Shown here: piece after piece, positions 1 through 7,287 of the stretch
How positions within the stretch are numbered: the stretch's first letter is position 1
Layout: each line of letters begins with the position of its first letter
Origin: JACKBJ01 sp964549495
GTDB taxonomy: Bacteria > Chloroflexota > Anaerolineae > Epilineales > Epilineaceae
Direction: 5' to 3'
Assembly (NCBI GenBank): GCA_964549495.1
Contig: CAZJWJ010000100.1
Location: 1-18,230, forward strand
DNA: 18,230 nucleotides
Notes under the pieces: model-generated
The model's input: the letters and a program-made list of their open reading frames with translations, nothing else
Databases searched by the model: none
What the model was told of the DNA's origin: nothing
Program-made: the position numbers and the translations under genes

Positions 1-33
1 GTTCTGGGACTGCGACAGCAGCCGCTCGAGCAA

Positions 34-1220
34 GGTCCATCCCCGCGAGCGCGGGGGAGCCGCTCGGGCGCCGGGTCACGATCGACCTGGCAGAGGTCCA
101 TCCCCGCGAGCGCGGGGGAGCCTTCGAGCCGGACCCATACACCGGCCGTGTGGAGGGTCCATCCCCGCGAGCGCGGGGGAGCCTGACAAGTAGTCTTCCA
201 CCATGGCGCAAGCCAGGGTCCATCCCCGCGAGCGCGGGGGAGCCGCGAGCAAGGTGACGATGCCGAACTTGCTGGAGGGTCCATCCCCGCGAGCGCGGGG
301 GAGCCGCGGCCGGCGTGTAGACCGAGAAGCCCACGCTGGGTCCATCCCCGCGAGCGCGGGGGAGCCAGGAGCAGGGCATGGGCGGACGCATTCGAGAGGG
401 GTCCATCCCCGCGAGCGCGGGGGAGCCCAACGGCAGGCCTTACAAGTGGCTCGTGGACTGGGTCCATCCCCGCGAGCGCGGGGGAGCCGGCTCGGAGAAG
501 AAGACTTCGAGCACTTGGGGGGGTCCATCCCCGCGAGCGCGGGGGAGCCGCCGCCGCGAGCTGCGCCCCGATCGCCCCCACGGGTCCATCCCCGCGAGCG
601 CGGGGGAGCCTCATCCCAGCCCAGCGAGACCGCGTGCAAGAAGGGTCCATCCCCGCGAGCGCGGGGGAGCCACCTTACGGGACCATGATACCGCTTGCCG
701 AGTGGGTCCATCCCCGCGAGCGCGGGGGAGCCCCACCTGAGCAGCATGGAGCCCGGTCAAATCGGGGTCCATCCCCGCGAGCGCGGGGGAGCCGCCATGA
801 GGCAGGACCGTCTGGATCCGGTAGTGGGTCCATCCCCGCGAGCGCGGGGGAGCCCGCCCCGTCATGCAGAGCCCGAGCCCGAGATGGGGTCCATCCCCGC
901 GAGCGCGGGGGAGCCATCGCCAACCCGAGCGTCAGCAGGGTCAGCACGGGTCCATCCCCGCGAGCGCGGGGGAGCCATCGCCAACGCCGCCCATGGAGAG
1001 CGCGCCGCGGGTCCATCCCCGCGAGCGCGGGGGAGCCCGCTTCGAGGACGGCCGTGCCAGTCATATCAGGGGTCCATCCCCGCGAGCGCGGGGGAGCCAG
1101 CTGGAGCACTCCAGCGTCGATGTTTTCACGGGGTCCATCCCCGCGAGCGCGGGGGAGCCATCGAGTTGCGCGTCTGGAGGTCACATCCAGGGGGTCCATC
1201 CCCGCGAGCGCGGGGGAGCC
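34..1220 (-). CRISPR. Type I-E CRISPR array, 20 identical repeats
   Basis: Twenty copies of a 28-base repeat begin at 34 and then every 61 bases up to 1193 (last repeat 1193-1220). On the plus strand each begins GGTCCATCCCCGCG and ends GCGGGGGAGCC; I see no mismatch between copies. Every spacer is 33 bases (32 if the repeat is counted as 29). Bases 1-33 are exactly one more spacer, so the array probably continues past the left edge. Read on the minus strand the repeat begins GGCTCCCCCGCG and ends GGGGATGGACC, the orientation typical of type I-E repeats (palindromic CCCCGCG/CGCGGGG stem, ATGGACC tail). This places the leader at 1221-1297, next to cas2, and makes 1-34 the old end. The repeat stem-loop is the expected substrate of the Cas6e encoded at 2463-3215. 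Confidence 0.98.
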
Positions 1221-1297
1221 TCTGTGGAATAATACCCGATTTCTCTTCGGGTACCATGCGGATGCCGCAATCTGTTGTTAAAGTGCATCGTGGACTT
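1221..1297 (-). promoter_or_regulatory. CRISPR leader between cas2 and the array
   Basis: These 77 bases lie between the cas2 stop codon and the first (leader-proximal) repeat and contain no gene. They are more AT-rich than the surroundings. A perfect 7-base-pair inverted repeat, TACCCGA (1233-1239) and TCGGGTA (1247-1253) with a 7-base loop, ends 13 bases before the repeat; a smaller GCGG-ATG-CCGC hairpin lies at 1258-1268. Leader identity follows from position and repeat orientation. I found no convincing IHF consensus or -10/-35 pair. The larger hairpin could be an integration signal or a weak terminator of the cas mRNA (it is followed by TTATT on the minus strand); the sequence alone does not decide. 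Confidence 0.7.
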
Positions 1298-1603
1298 CTA
1301 CGAGTCGTCTGCGGTGACCGTGCGGCGAGTGAGGAACATCCCGTCGCGTTCAAGGACGGTGGTTCGCGGAACGCCGAGCGTGAGAATGGACTGCCCACCA
1401 GGTTCCCTTGGACTCCGCCAGGTCATGACGACGGATTCCTCTTGGCCGGGGCGATGCCAGTCCTCCATTACCCGCCAGATGCGTCTGCGGACCGCAGCGC
1501 TCATTCGGGGTGCCGTGTAGATGCCGGGTGCGATTTCGCACATGCACGATGCCAAGTAGCCGCGCACGCGGCCGGACGCGTTTCGGGTTACCAACACGGT
1601 CAT
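1298..1603 (-). CDS. cas2: Cas2, type I-E spacer-integration subunit
   Basis: The 101-residue product starts MTVLVTRNASGRVRGYLA and matches the I-E Cas2 pattern: a ferredoxin-like beta strand, then an R-x-RG-x-L helix, then the EIAPGIY segment (compare E. coli EVRAGVY), and a late GVPRTT-LERDG segment matching GVNRRTPVDLDG. Cas2 is the central dimer of the Cas1-Cas2 complex that integrates pre-spacers at the leader-repeat junction; in I-E systems its role is structural. The ATG at 1603 overlaps the cas1 TGA by one base (TGATG). A GTG three bases upstream (1606, four-base overlap) is an alternative start and sits closer to an AAGGAG at 1615-1620. Last gene of the cas operon, directly before the leader. 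Confidence 0.95.
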   Translation of the reverse strand: MTVLVTRNASGRVRGYLASCMCEIAPGIYTAPRMSAAVRRRIWRVMEDWHRPGQEESVVMTWRSPREPGGQSILTLGVPRTTVLERDGMFLTRRTVTADDS

Positions 1604-2463
1604 CACTCGTCGAACAACTCCTTGATGCGATCGATCATCTTCTCTATCACACCTTCCTCTCGAAAGGTCTTGGCCGCGAGCTTCCGAACCGCTGGCTCGA
1701 CTTGCAGGGCATCACTCCGCAGGACCTGCCGTGCACCTCCAAAGGCTATGGGTAGCGTCACGCTTTCGCGGAATAGGTCGGCGATGTCGAGGGCGAAAGC
1801 GCGACCCGAGTCCTCGTGGATGAACCCAAGCTGTGGTATCGCGCCGGTCACGGCCACGGCGACCATCGCCAAGCCTTGCACCGCGCTCGCCGCGTGATTG
1901 ATCGCTTGATTGGGCAAGTCTGTGTTCTCTGGCGCCTTCCGATCGTAACGACGGCCATGCCACGGTAGGCCAAAGCTCTGGGCCATTTGCTGGTAGGCCT
2001 TTTTCACCCGGGCGCCCTCGATGCCGCGCAAGGCGTTGATGTCCGTGGCCGGCAGAATCCGGCCCATCCTCCATGCATACATGCGCCGCACGACGGCGAC
2101 CCGTGCGTTGGGCTCTGCCCAGACTTCCGCATGGCGACGGGCACGCCGCGAGGTGTCTGGCCCGGTCGGCATGCTCGCATAGAAGCGCACGCCATCCTGC
2201 CCCACCGCTACGAGACCCGTGCCGTGCCGGGCGAGCAGCCGCAAAGCGTCGTGGCTCACCGACACACCCGGCTGCAGCAATACCGCGTTGAGCATCTGGA
2301 ATGGGATCGCGTAGTCACCCTTCTCCATCTGCGCGTCGCCGGCCGTCACGAAACGCAACGTACCATCCTCGACGTAGAGCTTGCCACGGCGCAGCCAAAG
2401 CAGGCCATGCCGACTGCGCTGCGGAATTCCAGCCGTCTCGAGCCCAAGCCTTCCCGGCAGCAT
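1603..2463 (-). CDS. cas1: Cas1, type I-E spacer integrase
   Basis: This 286-residue protein is the integrase that joins new spacers to the array together with Cas2. The three acidic/His metal ligands of the family are present: E149 in LRGIEGARVK, H216 in GFIHEDSG, and D226 (with D229) in FALDIADLF, aligning with E. coli E141, H208 and D218/D221. Other family signatures are LQPGVSVSHDALRLLARHG (65-83), GVRFYAS (91-97) and WHGRRYD (168-174). It is slightly shorter than E. coli Cas1 (305 residues) because it lacks most of the disordered C-terminal tail. Its ATG overlaps the cas6e stop (TGATG) and its stop overlaps the cas2 start, so translation is probably coupled. Confidence 0.97.
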   Translation of the reverse strand: MLPGRLGLETAGIPQRSRHGLLWLRRGKLYVEDGTLRFVTAGDAQMEKGDYAIPFQMLNAVLLQPGVSVSHDALRLLARHGTGLVAVGQDGVRFYASMPTGPDTSRRARRHAEVWAEPNARVAVVRRMYAWRMGRILPATDINALRGIEGARVKKAYQQMAQSFGLPWHGRRYDRKAPENTDLPNQAINHAASAVQGLAMVAVAVTGAIPQLGFIHEDSGRAFALDIADLFRESVTLPIAFGGARQVLRSDALQVEPAVRKLAAKTFREEGVIEKMIDRIKELFDE

Positions 2464-3215
2464 CAGGAGCGCTCGGGTCGAAGCAGCATCATGCCGAAAC
2501 CAAAACTGCGATGCCGGCCGAGTCCTCGGCGCAGCAGAGCGGCGAATTCACCAGGCTGCGTCACGCGTAGCACACCGCGCATTCGCACATCTGGCCGCTC
2601 GCAGCTTCGAGCCACACGCCCTTCACCCTGGGTCCGGCGCAACAAGCGACTGCGCTTGAAGCGCACCATCTTGGCCGCCTCCAATTCCGCGCCACCGCGC
2701 CGTCCCATCTCTTCACGCAGCCACTCGGCGTAGACCTCCGCGCGATCGACCGGAATCGACTCGCCCTCGGCCCAGCACCGTCGTAGAAAGGCATCCACCT
2801 CCGCGCCCTTGCGATGCTTCGGACCGTCACGGGACATCCGAACGATGGGACAGATTCGCGCAGCGAAGCCCAAGCGCTGTCCTTCCGTCCATCGGTGGGG
2901 CATGATCTTGCTGGCGAATCGTTCCCAATCGCAGGCCGCGTACAGGTTCGGCTCGGCGTAGCTCTGGGCGTGTTGCCGCAGCTCATCTGCCGAACGCGAT
3001 GAGTAGGCCAAGATCTCCGTGCTCGTTCCGGCGTCGGATTTCACCGCGAAGCAGCTGATCGCATCGGGACCGAATAGCTCCGAGAGATGGCAGTGCACGA
3101 GGTATCCGACATCGACTTGACGCATGGGAAGGCGACGCGCCTTGCCAAGTGCGTAGAGATCCCGGCTCGCAAGCACCAATTGGACCATGTGAAGCGCGGC
3201 GATCGCTCCGCTCAC
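2463..3215 (-). CDS. cas6e: Cas6e (CasE/Cse3) crRNA endonuclease
   Basis: Cuts the CRISPR transcript at the base of the repeat hairpin and stays bound to the crRNA 3' end in Cascade. Visible features: MVQLVLASRDLYAL at the N-terminus; Y38 and H41 in DVGYLVHCHL, matching the catalytic Tyr-x-x-His of Thermus Cse3; a second ferredoxin-like half; and the C-terminal glycine-rich loop GLGRHRSFGFGMMLL (231-245), the RNA-binding hallmark. The GTG at 3215 is preferred because AGGAGGG lies five bases upstream and the start overlaps the cas5e stop (GTGA); an in-frame ATG at 3188 aligns with shorter family members but has no ribosome binding site. 250 residues from the GTG, a little longer than E. coli CasE. 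Confidence 0.95.
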   Translation of the reverse strand: MSGAIAALHMVQLVLASRDLYALGKARRLPMRQVDVGYLVHCHLSELFGPDAISCFAVKSDAGTSTEILAYSSRSADELRQHAQSYAEPNLYAACDWERFASKIMPHRWTEGQRLGFAARICPIVRMSRDGPKHRKGAEVDAFLRRCWAEGESIPVDRAEVYAEWLREEMGRRGGAELEAAKMVRFKRSRLLRRTQGEGRVARSCERPDVRMRGVLRVTQPGEFAALLRRGLGRHRSFGFGMMLLRPERS

Positions 3216-3937
3216 TCCAACCCTCCTGCGTACTCCAACTGCCCTGTCCGGATGAAGCGCCGTCCAGCATGAATCTGATTGGCCCAGTCGCGCTGATCGT
3301 GCACGGGCATCTCGATGCCCTCCGGCTCATCGTCTTCGCCAGCCGGCCACCAGGCTGTGAACTCGACGTCCGAGTCCGACCGAGTCCCAATTGACGGGCA
3401 CGTTGCCAGAGCTTCCGTCAGGGAGGTGGCCTCCACGAAGTTCAGCACCAATCTGGTCGCGGGCAGGCAGGTCTTGCGCCCGATGAATAGGGGGCGTGCC
3501 GGCCGATCTAGTGCGCGCCCGACCGATTCCAGCGTCGGCTCCAGATCGGCCGGATCCAGCCGCAGAGCTACCGTGTAGACGGCATCGACCAGATAGTCGC
3601 GGTAGCGAATGTGCGTACCACGCTTCGCCGATCCACCTTCGCGGCCTTCCGGCGCCCCGCGGGTGGTCCAGCCACCGTGCATGAACTGCTGACCCAGATC
3701 CACAGTCTGGTAGTCGGTCAGTCGCCGACCGCTCCGATCCCGCCGCGCGGCGAAACGAAGACGATCCTGCAGCGCATTCAGCTTTGGATGATCTCCGTGG
3801 CGATACCCCAATGCGTTGCCGATCAGGCCCGTTAGCATCGACGAGGACGGGCATTCACGAGTGCTGCCACGTTGATCGACCAACACTCCACCGAAGCTCA
3901 TCAGCGGTGCATCGAGTCGTAGGAGCAAGATCTTCAT
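3212..3937 (-). CDS. cas5e: Cas5e (CasD) Cascade subunit
   Basis: This 241-residue RAMP protein caps the 5' end of the crRNA in Cascade. The N-terminus MKILLLRLDAPLMSFGG, followed by GSTRECPSSSMLTGLIGNALG (24-44), is the Cas5 signature (compare E. coli LILRLAGPMQAWG and PTRSGLLGLLGACLG). Later segments HIRYRDYLVDAVYTVAL and LFIGRKTCLP are also family-typical. The open frame continues upstream as far as 4324, but that part is antisense-like sequence inside cas7e; the ATG at 3937 fits the family N-terminus and overlaps the cas7e TGA (ATGA). Its own stop overlaps the cas6e GTG. Part of one translationally coupled operon. Confidence 0.95.
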   Translation of the reverse strand: MKILLLRLDAPLMSFGGVLVDQRGSTRECPSSSMLTGLIGNALGYRHGDHPKLNALQDRLRFAARRDRSGRRLTDYQTVDLGQQFMHGGWTTRGAPEGREGGSAKRGTHIRYRDYLVDAVYTVALRLDPADLEPTLESVGRALDRPARPLFIGRKTCLPATRLVLNFVEATSLTEALATCPSIGTRSDSDVEFTAWWPAGEDDEPEGIEMPVHDQRDWANQIHAGRRFIRTGQLEYAGGLE

Positions 3938-5151
3938 CCGCCGCCGACCTGCCTTCGCGCCCAATCGAGCACTCCCGCCAAGGGCATTCGCGCAGCGTCC
4001 GAGACCACCGTATCGAAGCGCTCGGCTGGACCGATGGCAGCCATGGCCCGATCCGTGTCGATACCGTACATCGAGTCCAGCGATGCCAGATGCTCGGACA
4101 TGGCCGAATAGGCGTTGTCCACCAGGTCTGGGTGCTTCGCGACCGGTTTCAAGAAAGCGTTGGTCAAGGCCCGTGGCTGCGCCGATCCCGATTCGGCGAG
4201 GATCAAGTGCGCACGTGCATAGGGTGCGGTCGAGCCGAGCTTGGCGCCAGGCGACACCGTCGCGATGAGCTTGATGAGACGGCCGACGACCTCGGCCGCC
4301 AGGCCGCGGTCCGCCTGCTCCCATGCTCGCGACTCCACACCCTCGAGATTGGACACCAAGAGAGGTAGGTCCACCGCGACGTAACCGTAGAACAGACCGC
4401 TGGTCAGCTCGGTGGTGCCGATGTGCCCGCTGCCCAACTGCTCGTCACCGTCGGATGTGGCCAGCAGGTCGTCTACCGCGGAGAAGTAGTCGGTCTCTGC
4501 ATCTTCGGCGTGGACCGTGATCGCGTGTGCCACGTGAACCGCTGCATCGGTTCTTGCCAGGATGTCGCTGGTGATCATGCGGCCGAAGAGCGCGGCATCC
4601 AGCCCCGCTCCGTGCTTCAACTGCTGCAGATTCTGCTTGGCTTCGCGACCGAAGCGATCCTTGACCGCCTGCGACACGTTCTTGGGCTCGTCGACCAGCT
4701 TGCAGACCTCCCGCGCTTCGGTGAGCAGGAAATCGACCTCGGGCCGGCCGAGCACGGTCACCTGGCCGGTCCTCGGGCCACCTCCGTTGTCATCGGATGC
4801 CTTCTTGGCTTTGGCGCTCTTGCCCAAGACCAACTCCATCAGGGCCTGCGTCACCTCCAGTGCGACGTTCTCGGGAACACCGTCTCCGATCAATGGCTCG
4901 TAGACTTGCTGTTCGAAAGTTCGACGCGAGCGAACCGCCATGGGAATGGCCTCGGAACCCTGCTCGATCGAGGAGAGCGCATCCGGTCCACGGTGGGTCC
5001 GCCAGTGCCGCTTGAGACATTGAGATGAGACGCGGGTGCGGGTCACGCCGCCGAAGGGCATTCGCTTGGCGAATCCAACGTCATCTCGGTTCAACAGGGA
5101 GGGTGGATAGGACGTGAGCGAGTGGATTTGTAGAAAGCGACCGTGGTCCAT
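3934..5151 (-). CDS. cas7e: Cas7e (CasC/Cse4) Cascade backbone
   Basis: The 405-residue backbone subunit is present in six copies per Cascade in characterised I-E systems and winds along the crRNA spacer. The N-terminus shows the strongly conserved pattern FLQIHSLTSYPPSLLNRDD (7-24), then FGGVTRTRVSSQCLKRHWR (33-51), equivalent to E. coli INIHVLISHSPSCLNRDD and FGGKRRVRISSQSLKRAMR. The segment GSTAPYARAHLILAE near the C-terminal third is also typical. A charged stretch at about residues 112-130 (GKSAKAKKASDDNGGGPRTG) looks like a surface loop insertion. The ATG at 5151 is preceded by GGAGGA ten bases upstream and follows the cse2 stop by 16 bases; its stop overlaps the cas5e start. Confidence 0.96.
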   Translation of the reverse strand: MDHGRFLQIHSLTSYPPSLLNRDDVGFAKRMPFGGVTRTRVSSQCLKRHWRTHRGPDALSSIEQGSEAIPMAVRSRRTFEQQVYEPLIGDGVPENVALEVTQALMELVLGKSAKAKKASDDNGGGPRTGQVTVLGRPEVDFLLTEAREVCKLVDEPKNVSQAVKDRFGREAKQNLQQLKHGAGLDAALFGRMITSDILARTDAAVHVAHAITVHAEDAETDYFSAVDDLLATSDGDEQLGSGHIGTTELTSGLFYGYVAVDLPLLVSNLEGVESRAWEQADRGLAAEVVGRLIKLIATVSPGAKLGSTAPYARAHLILAESGSAQPRALTNAFLKPVAKHPDLVDNAYSAMSEHLASLDSMYGIDTDRAMAAIGPAERFDTVVSDAARMPLAGVLDWARRQVGGG

Positions 5152-5167
5152 CGGGGTGATGTCCTCC

Positions 5168-5725
5168 TTATCGTTGCCGGAAGTAATGTCGCGCGACAGC
5201 CCGCCGCACCAGCTCTTCGTCGCGCTCGCCTTCGCTCAGCACCAAGAGCGCCAGTTCGGCGAGGTCCGCTGGCTGCGCGGTCGAACTCAATTGGTGACAG
5301 ACCGTTCGCAGGGCGTCATGGAGACCCTCCGACCGTGCGACGAGCAGTCGGTTCAGGCGCAACTCTGTCAGCCCGGCCTCGGCCAATGCGCGCCCAAGCG
5401 GTCGGCCCGGTGCATGCAGTCCGTCGAGCGTGGCCAATGCCGCCAGGATCACCGACCAGCGGCGTTCCAACTCGAGCCTGCGCCGGCCACCGGCGGGCAA
5501 CCCGAGCGCCGGCTCGATCCTGGCCGTCAAGAGCTTCCAAAATGCGGGACACGCGGGATCGCCCGGGCGCATGCGCCGCAACTCCGCGACGTCCCCCGCG
5601 GACATCACGACGGCGATGTCTCGTGCGAGTTCGGCGACGACCTGCCGTACCCGTGAGGACCTGGATACTCGACCGGACTTGGGGTCGCTGGTCGTTGCCT
5701 CGACCCGTTCCTCTACCTCAACCAT
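5168..5725 (-). CDS. cse2: Cse2 (CasB) Cascade small subunit
   Basis: The 185-residue, helix-rich and Arg-rich product is the Cascade small subunit, which in characterised systems forms a dimer stabilising the R-loop. The family motif AELRRMRPGDPACPAFWKLL sits at 47-66 (compare ALRRCHTLDEVMLSPAFHRL-type motifs in CasB). The ATG at 5725 is preferred: AGGAGGTGA lies directly upstream with ideal spacing and the start overlaps the 3' end of cse1 by eight bases. The frame is open 14 codons further upstream to 5767, but that start lies within cse1 and has no ribosome binding site. The first 25 residues are polar and probably disordered. Confidence 0.93.
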   Translation of the reverse strand: MVEVEERVEATTSDPKSGRVSRSSRVRQVVAELARDIAVVMSAGDVAELRRMRPGDPACPAFWKLLTARIEPALGLPAGGRRRLELERRWSVILAALATLDGLHAPGRPLGRALAEAGLTELRLNRLLVARSEGLHDALRTVCHQLSSTAQPADLAELALLVLSEGERDEELVRRAVARHYFRQR

Positions 5726-7271
5726 CGGTTTCACCTCCTGGTTCCTGCTCCTCGTGGCCGTCTTCATACAGGGCCGGCAACTGCCGGCGCGCCGCCCCGT
5801 GGAACACGCGCTCCGCCGCCGCGATCGCGCGATATCGCCGCGCGTCCGGCATCACGATCTCGTCGATGGCGTCCTCGAGTACGTCTTTCGCGATCTTCAG
5901 AACCTTCTCCTTCCACTCGCCATCCGTCTTCTCCTCGTCACGCCCCAGGTCGCCCCACAAGTGATCGAAGAAGATTCGATCGACTTCTGCGTCCACTCGT
6001 TCCAACCATGGCCGGGCTCGATCATCGCGCAGCATGAGCTTGTCGGGCCCACCTTGTAACAACGCCAAGACAGCGGGCCTCAACACACGGCCAGTAACCA
6101 TGTCGACGACGTTCACTCTCTGCTTCGTCAACTCACCGACGTCCGCCTGGCTTTGTGCGAGGAAGGGCACGACCTTCGCAGGCACTTCGAGCCAGCGCTG
6201 CCGGTACCCATCGGTCGTGCCCTGGCCGCGGACGAGCCCTTGCGTGGTCAGGAACTGCCGACCGGCGGATGGATCCAGCCTTTGGGCGGCCGACGCGGTG
6301 TAGTTGTCCTCGGTGAGTAGATCCTGGAGCAATCGATAGGAGAAACCGCTACTGGATATCGTCAACGCGCTCGGCTCCGCATCGCGATTGAGGGGGATCC
6401 AAATGTCGCCGACGTGACCCTTGAAGTCCTTGGCGTCGAGCCGGGCAGATTTGGTGGAAACATAGTGAGCCAACAGAGATCCATCCTCTTCCGCCAGGCG
6501 AATCCGCCGGCAGATCTCGATGACGACCGGATCGCAGTCGCTCAGTGCGAGCGCGGCATCTCCATCCCAAGCATGTGTCCACAGCAGCTTGATCCCAGAT
6601 CGAGCGGCATATCCAAAGCCTTCTCGCAATATGGAATCCCGCGCTTCGAGCCAGACGCGCAGGTCGTGGGTGAATCGCTGGTGCCAGCGCAGCCCCTCGC
6701 TCACGGAGACGCAAACGCGCGTGCCATACCCACTGTTCATGCGCGCGATGCCGTAGGTCCCTCGGCCGGCGAAACCGGACATGGTCTGGCAGGAAATCAG
6801 GGCATAGATCCAGTGATCCGGGACCGGCTGGTCGATGCGCCCCTGTTTGACATCGTGGTTGCGCGAGGTGATCAGCACATCGATCTCGTCAGGCCAGTGG
6901 TAGACCTTCTTGAAGGCAGAAAGCTTCCCTTCGGGAACAGGCGGTTGCATGAAAGCCGGCTGGCTCAGATCATCCACCACCAGGCACCACGCGGCGTCGA
7001 CGCCCTCGGTCAGCGCGCGGATTCGCTCTGTCCAGGCATCGCTGCTCAGCTCCGTCGTCGTAGCGGATTGCTCCAGCGCGATGGCCGCGAGCTGCACCAA
7101 GAAGGCATGCCACGCATGTTCCTGAAAGGGCTGGAGGTGGCAGAACTCGATGTCCCGCCCGCTTCCCAGGGCTTCCAGCACCTGCGGAAGGGTCATGGAT
7201 AGACGTGGGCCATCGCCTTCTCGCACCACGATCATGGCATCGGTCAACAGATTGTAACGCGGTTCGGTCAC
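5718..7271 (-). CDS. cse1: Cse1 (CasA/Cas8e) Cascade large subunit
   Basis: The 517-residue large subunit recognises the PAM and recruits Cas3. The N-terminal pattern EPRYNLLTDAMIVV matches the family start (compare FNLLTEPWIPV). The L1-loop region SGFAGRGTYGIARMNSGYGTR (165-185) is a hallmark of the Cse1 family and lies in the region implicated in PAM contact. The C-terminal part (about 370-500) should form the four-helix bundle. GTG at 7271 is chosen because it fits the family N-terminus, lies 16 bases after the cas3 stop and has GGGAG upstream; the longer frame to 7406 would run into the cas3 coding region. The stop codon overlaps the cse2 start. Confidence 0.95.
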   Translation of the reverse strand: MTEPRYNLLTDAMIVVREGDGPRLSMTLPQVLEALGSGRDIEFCHLQPFQEHAWHAFLVQLAAIALEQSATTTELSSDAWTERIRALTEGVDAAWCLVVDDLSQPAFMQPPVPEGKLSAFKKVYHWPDEIDVLITSRNHDVKQGRIDQPVPDHWIYALISCQTMSGFAGRGTYGIARMNSGYGTRVCVSVSEGLRWHQRFTHDLRVWLEARDSILREGFGYAARSGIKLLWTHAWDGDAALALSDCDPVVIEICRRIRLAEEDGSLLAHYVSTKSARLDAKDFKGHVGDIWIPLNRDAEPSALTISSSGFSYRLLQDLLTEDNYTASAAQRLDPSAGRQFLTTQGLVRGQGTTDGYRQRWLEVPAKVVPFLAQSQADVGELTKQRVNVVDMVTGRVLRPAVLALLQGGPDKLMLRDDRARPWLERVDAEVDRIFFDHLWGDLGRDEEKTDGEWKEKVLKIAKDVLEDAIDEIVMPDARRYRAIAAAERVFHGAARRQLPALYEDGHEEQEPGGETDG

Positions 7272-7287
7272 GAGATCGGGCTCCCTT

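Noticed and set aside
76..1897. Long open frames on both strands across the array, with repeated SIPASAGEP, VHPRERGGA and PSPRARGS-type peptides
   Set aside because: They are translations of the CRISPR repeat. The 61-base period is 1 modulo 3, so each frame cycles through all three readings of a stop-free repeat and gives long but meaningless frames.
3938..4324. N-terminal extension of Cas5e to a 370-residue protein
   Set aside because: It lies wholly inside cas7e in another frame, and the family N-terminus MKILLLRLDAP begins at 3937 with an ATGA overlap.
5726..5767. Earlier start for cse2
   Set aside because: No ribosome binding site, whereas 5725 has a near-perfect one.
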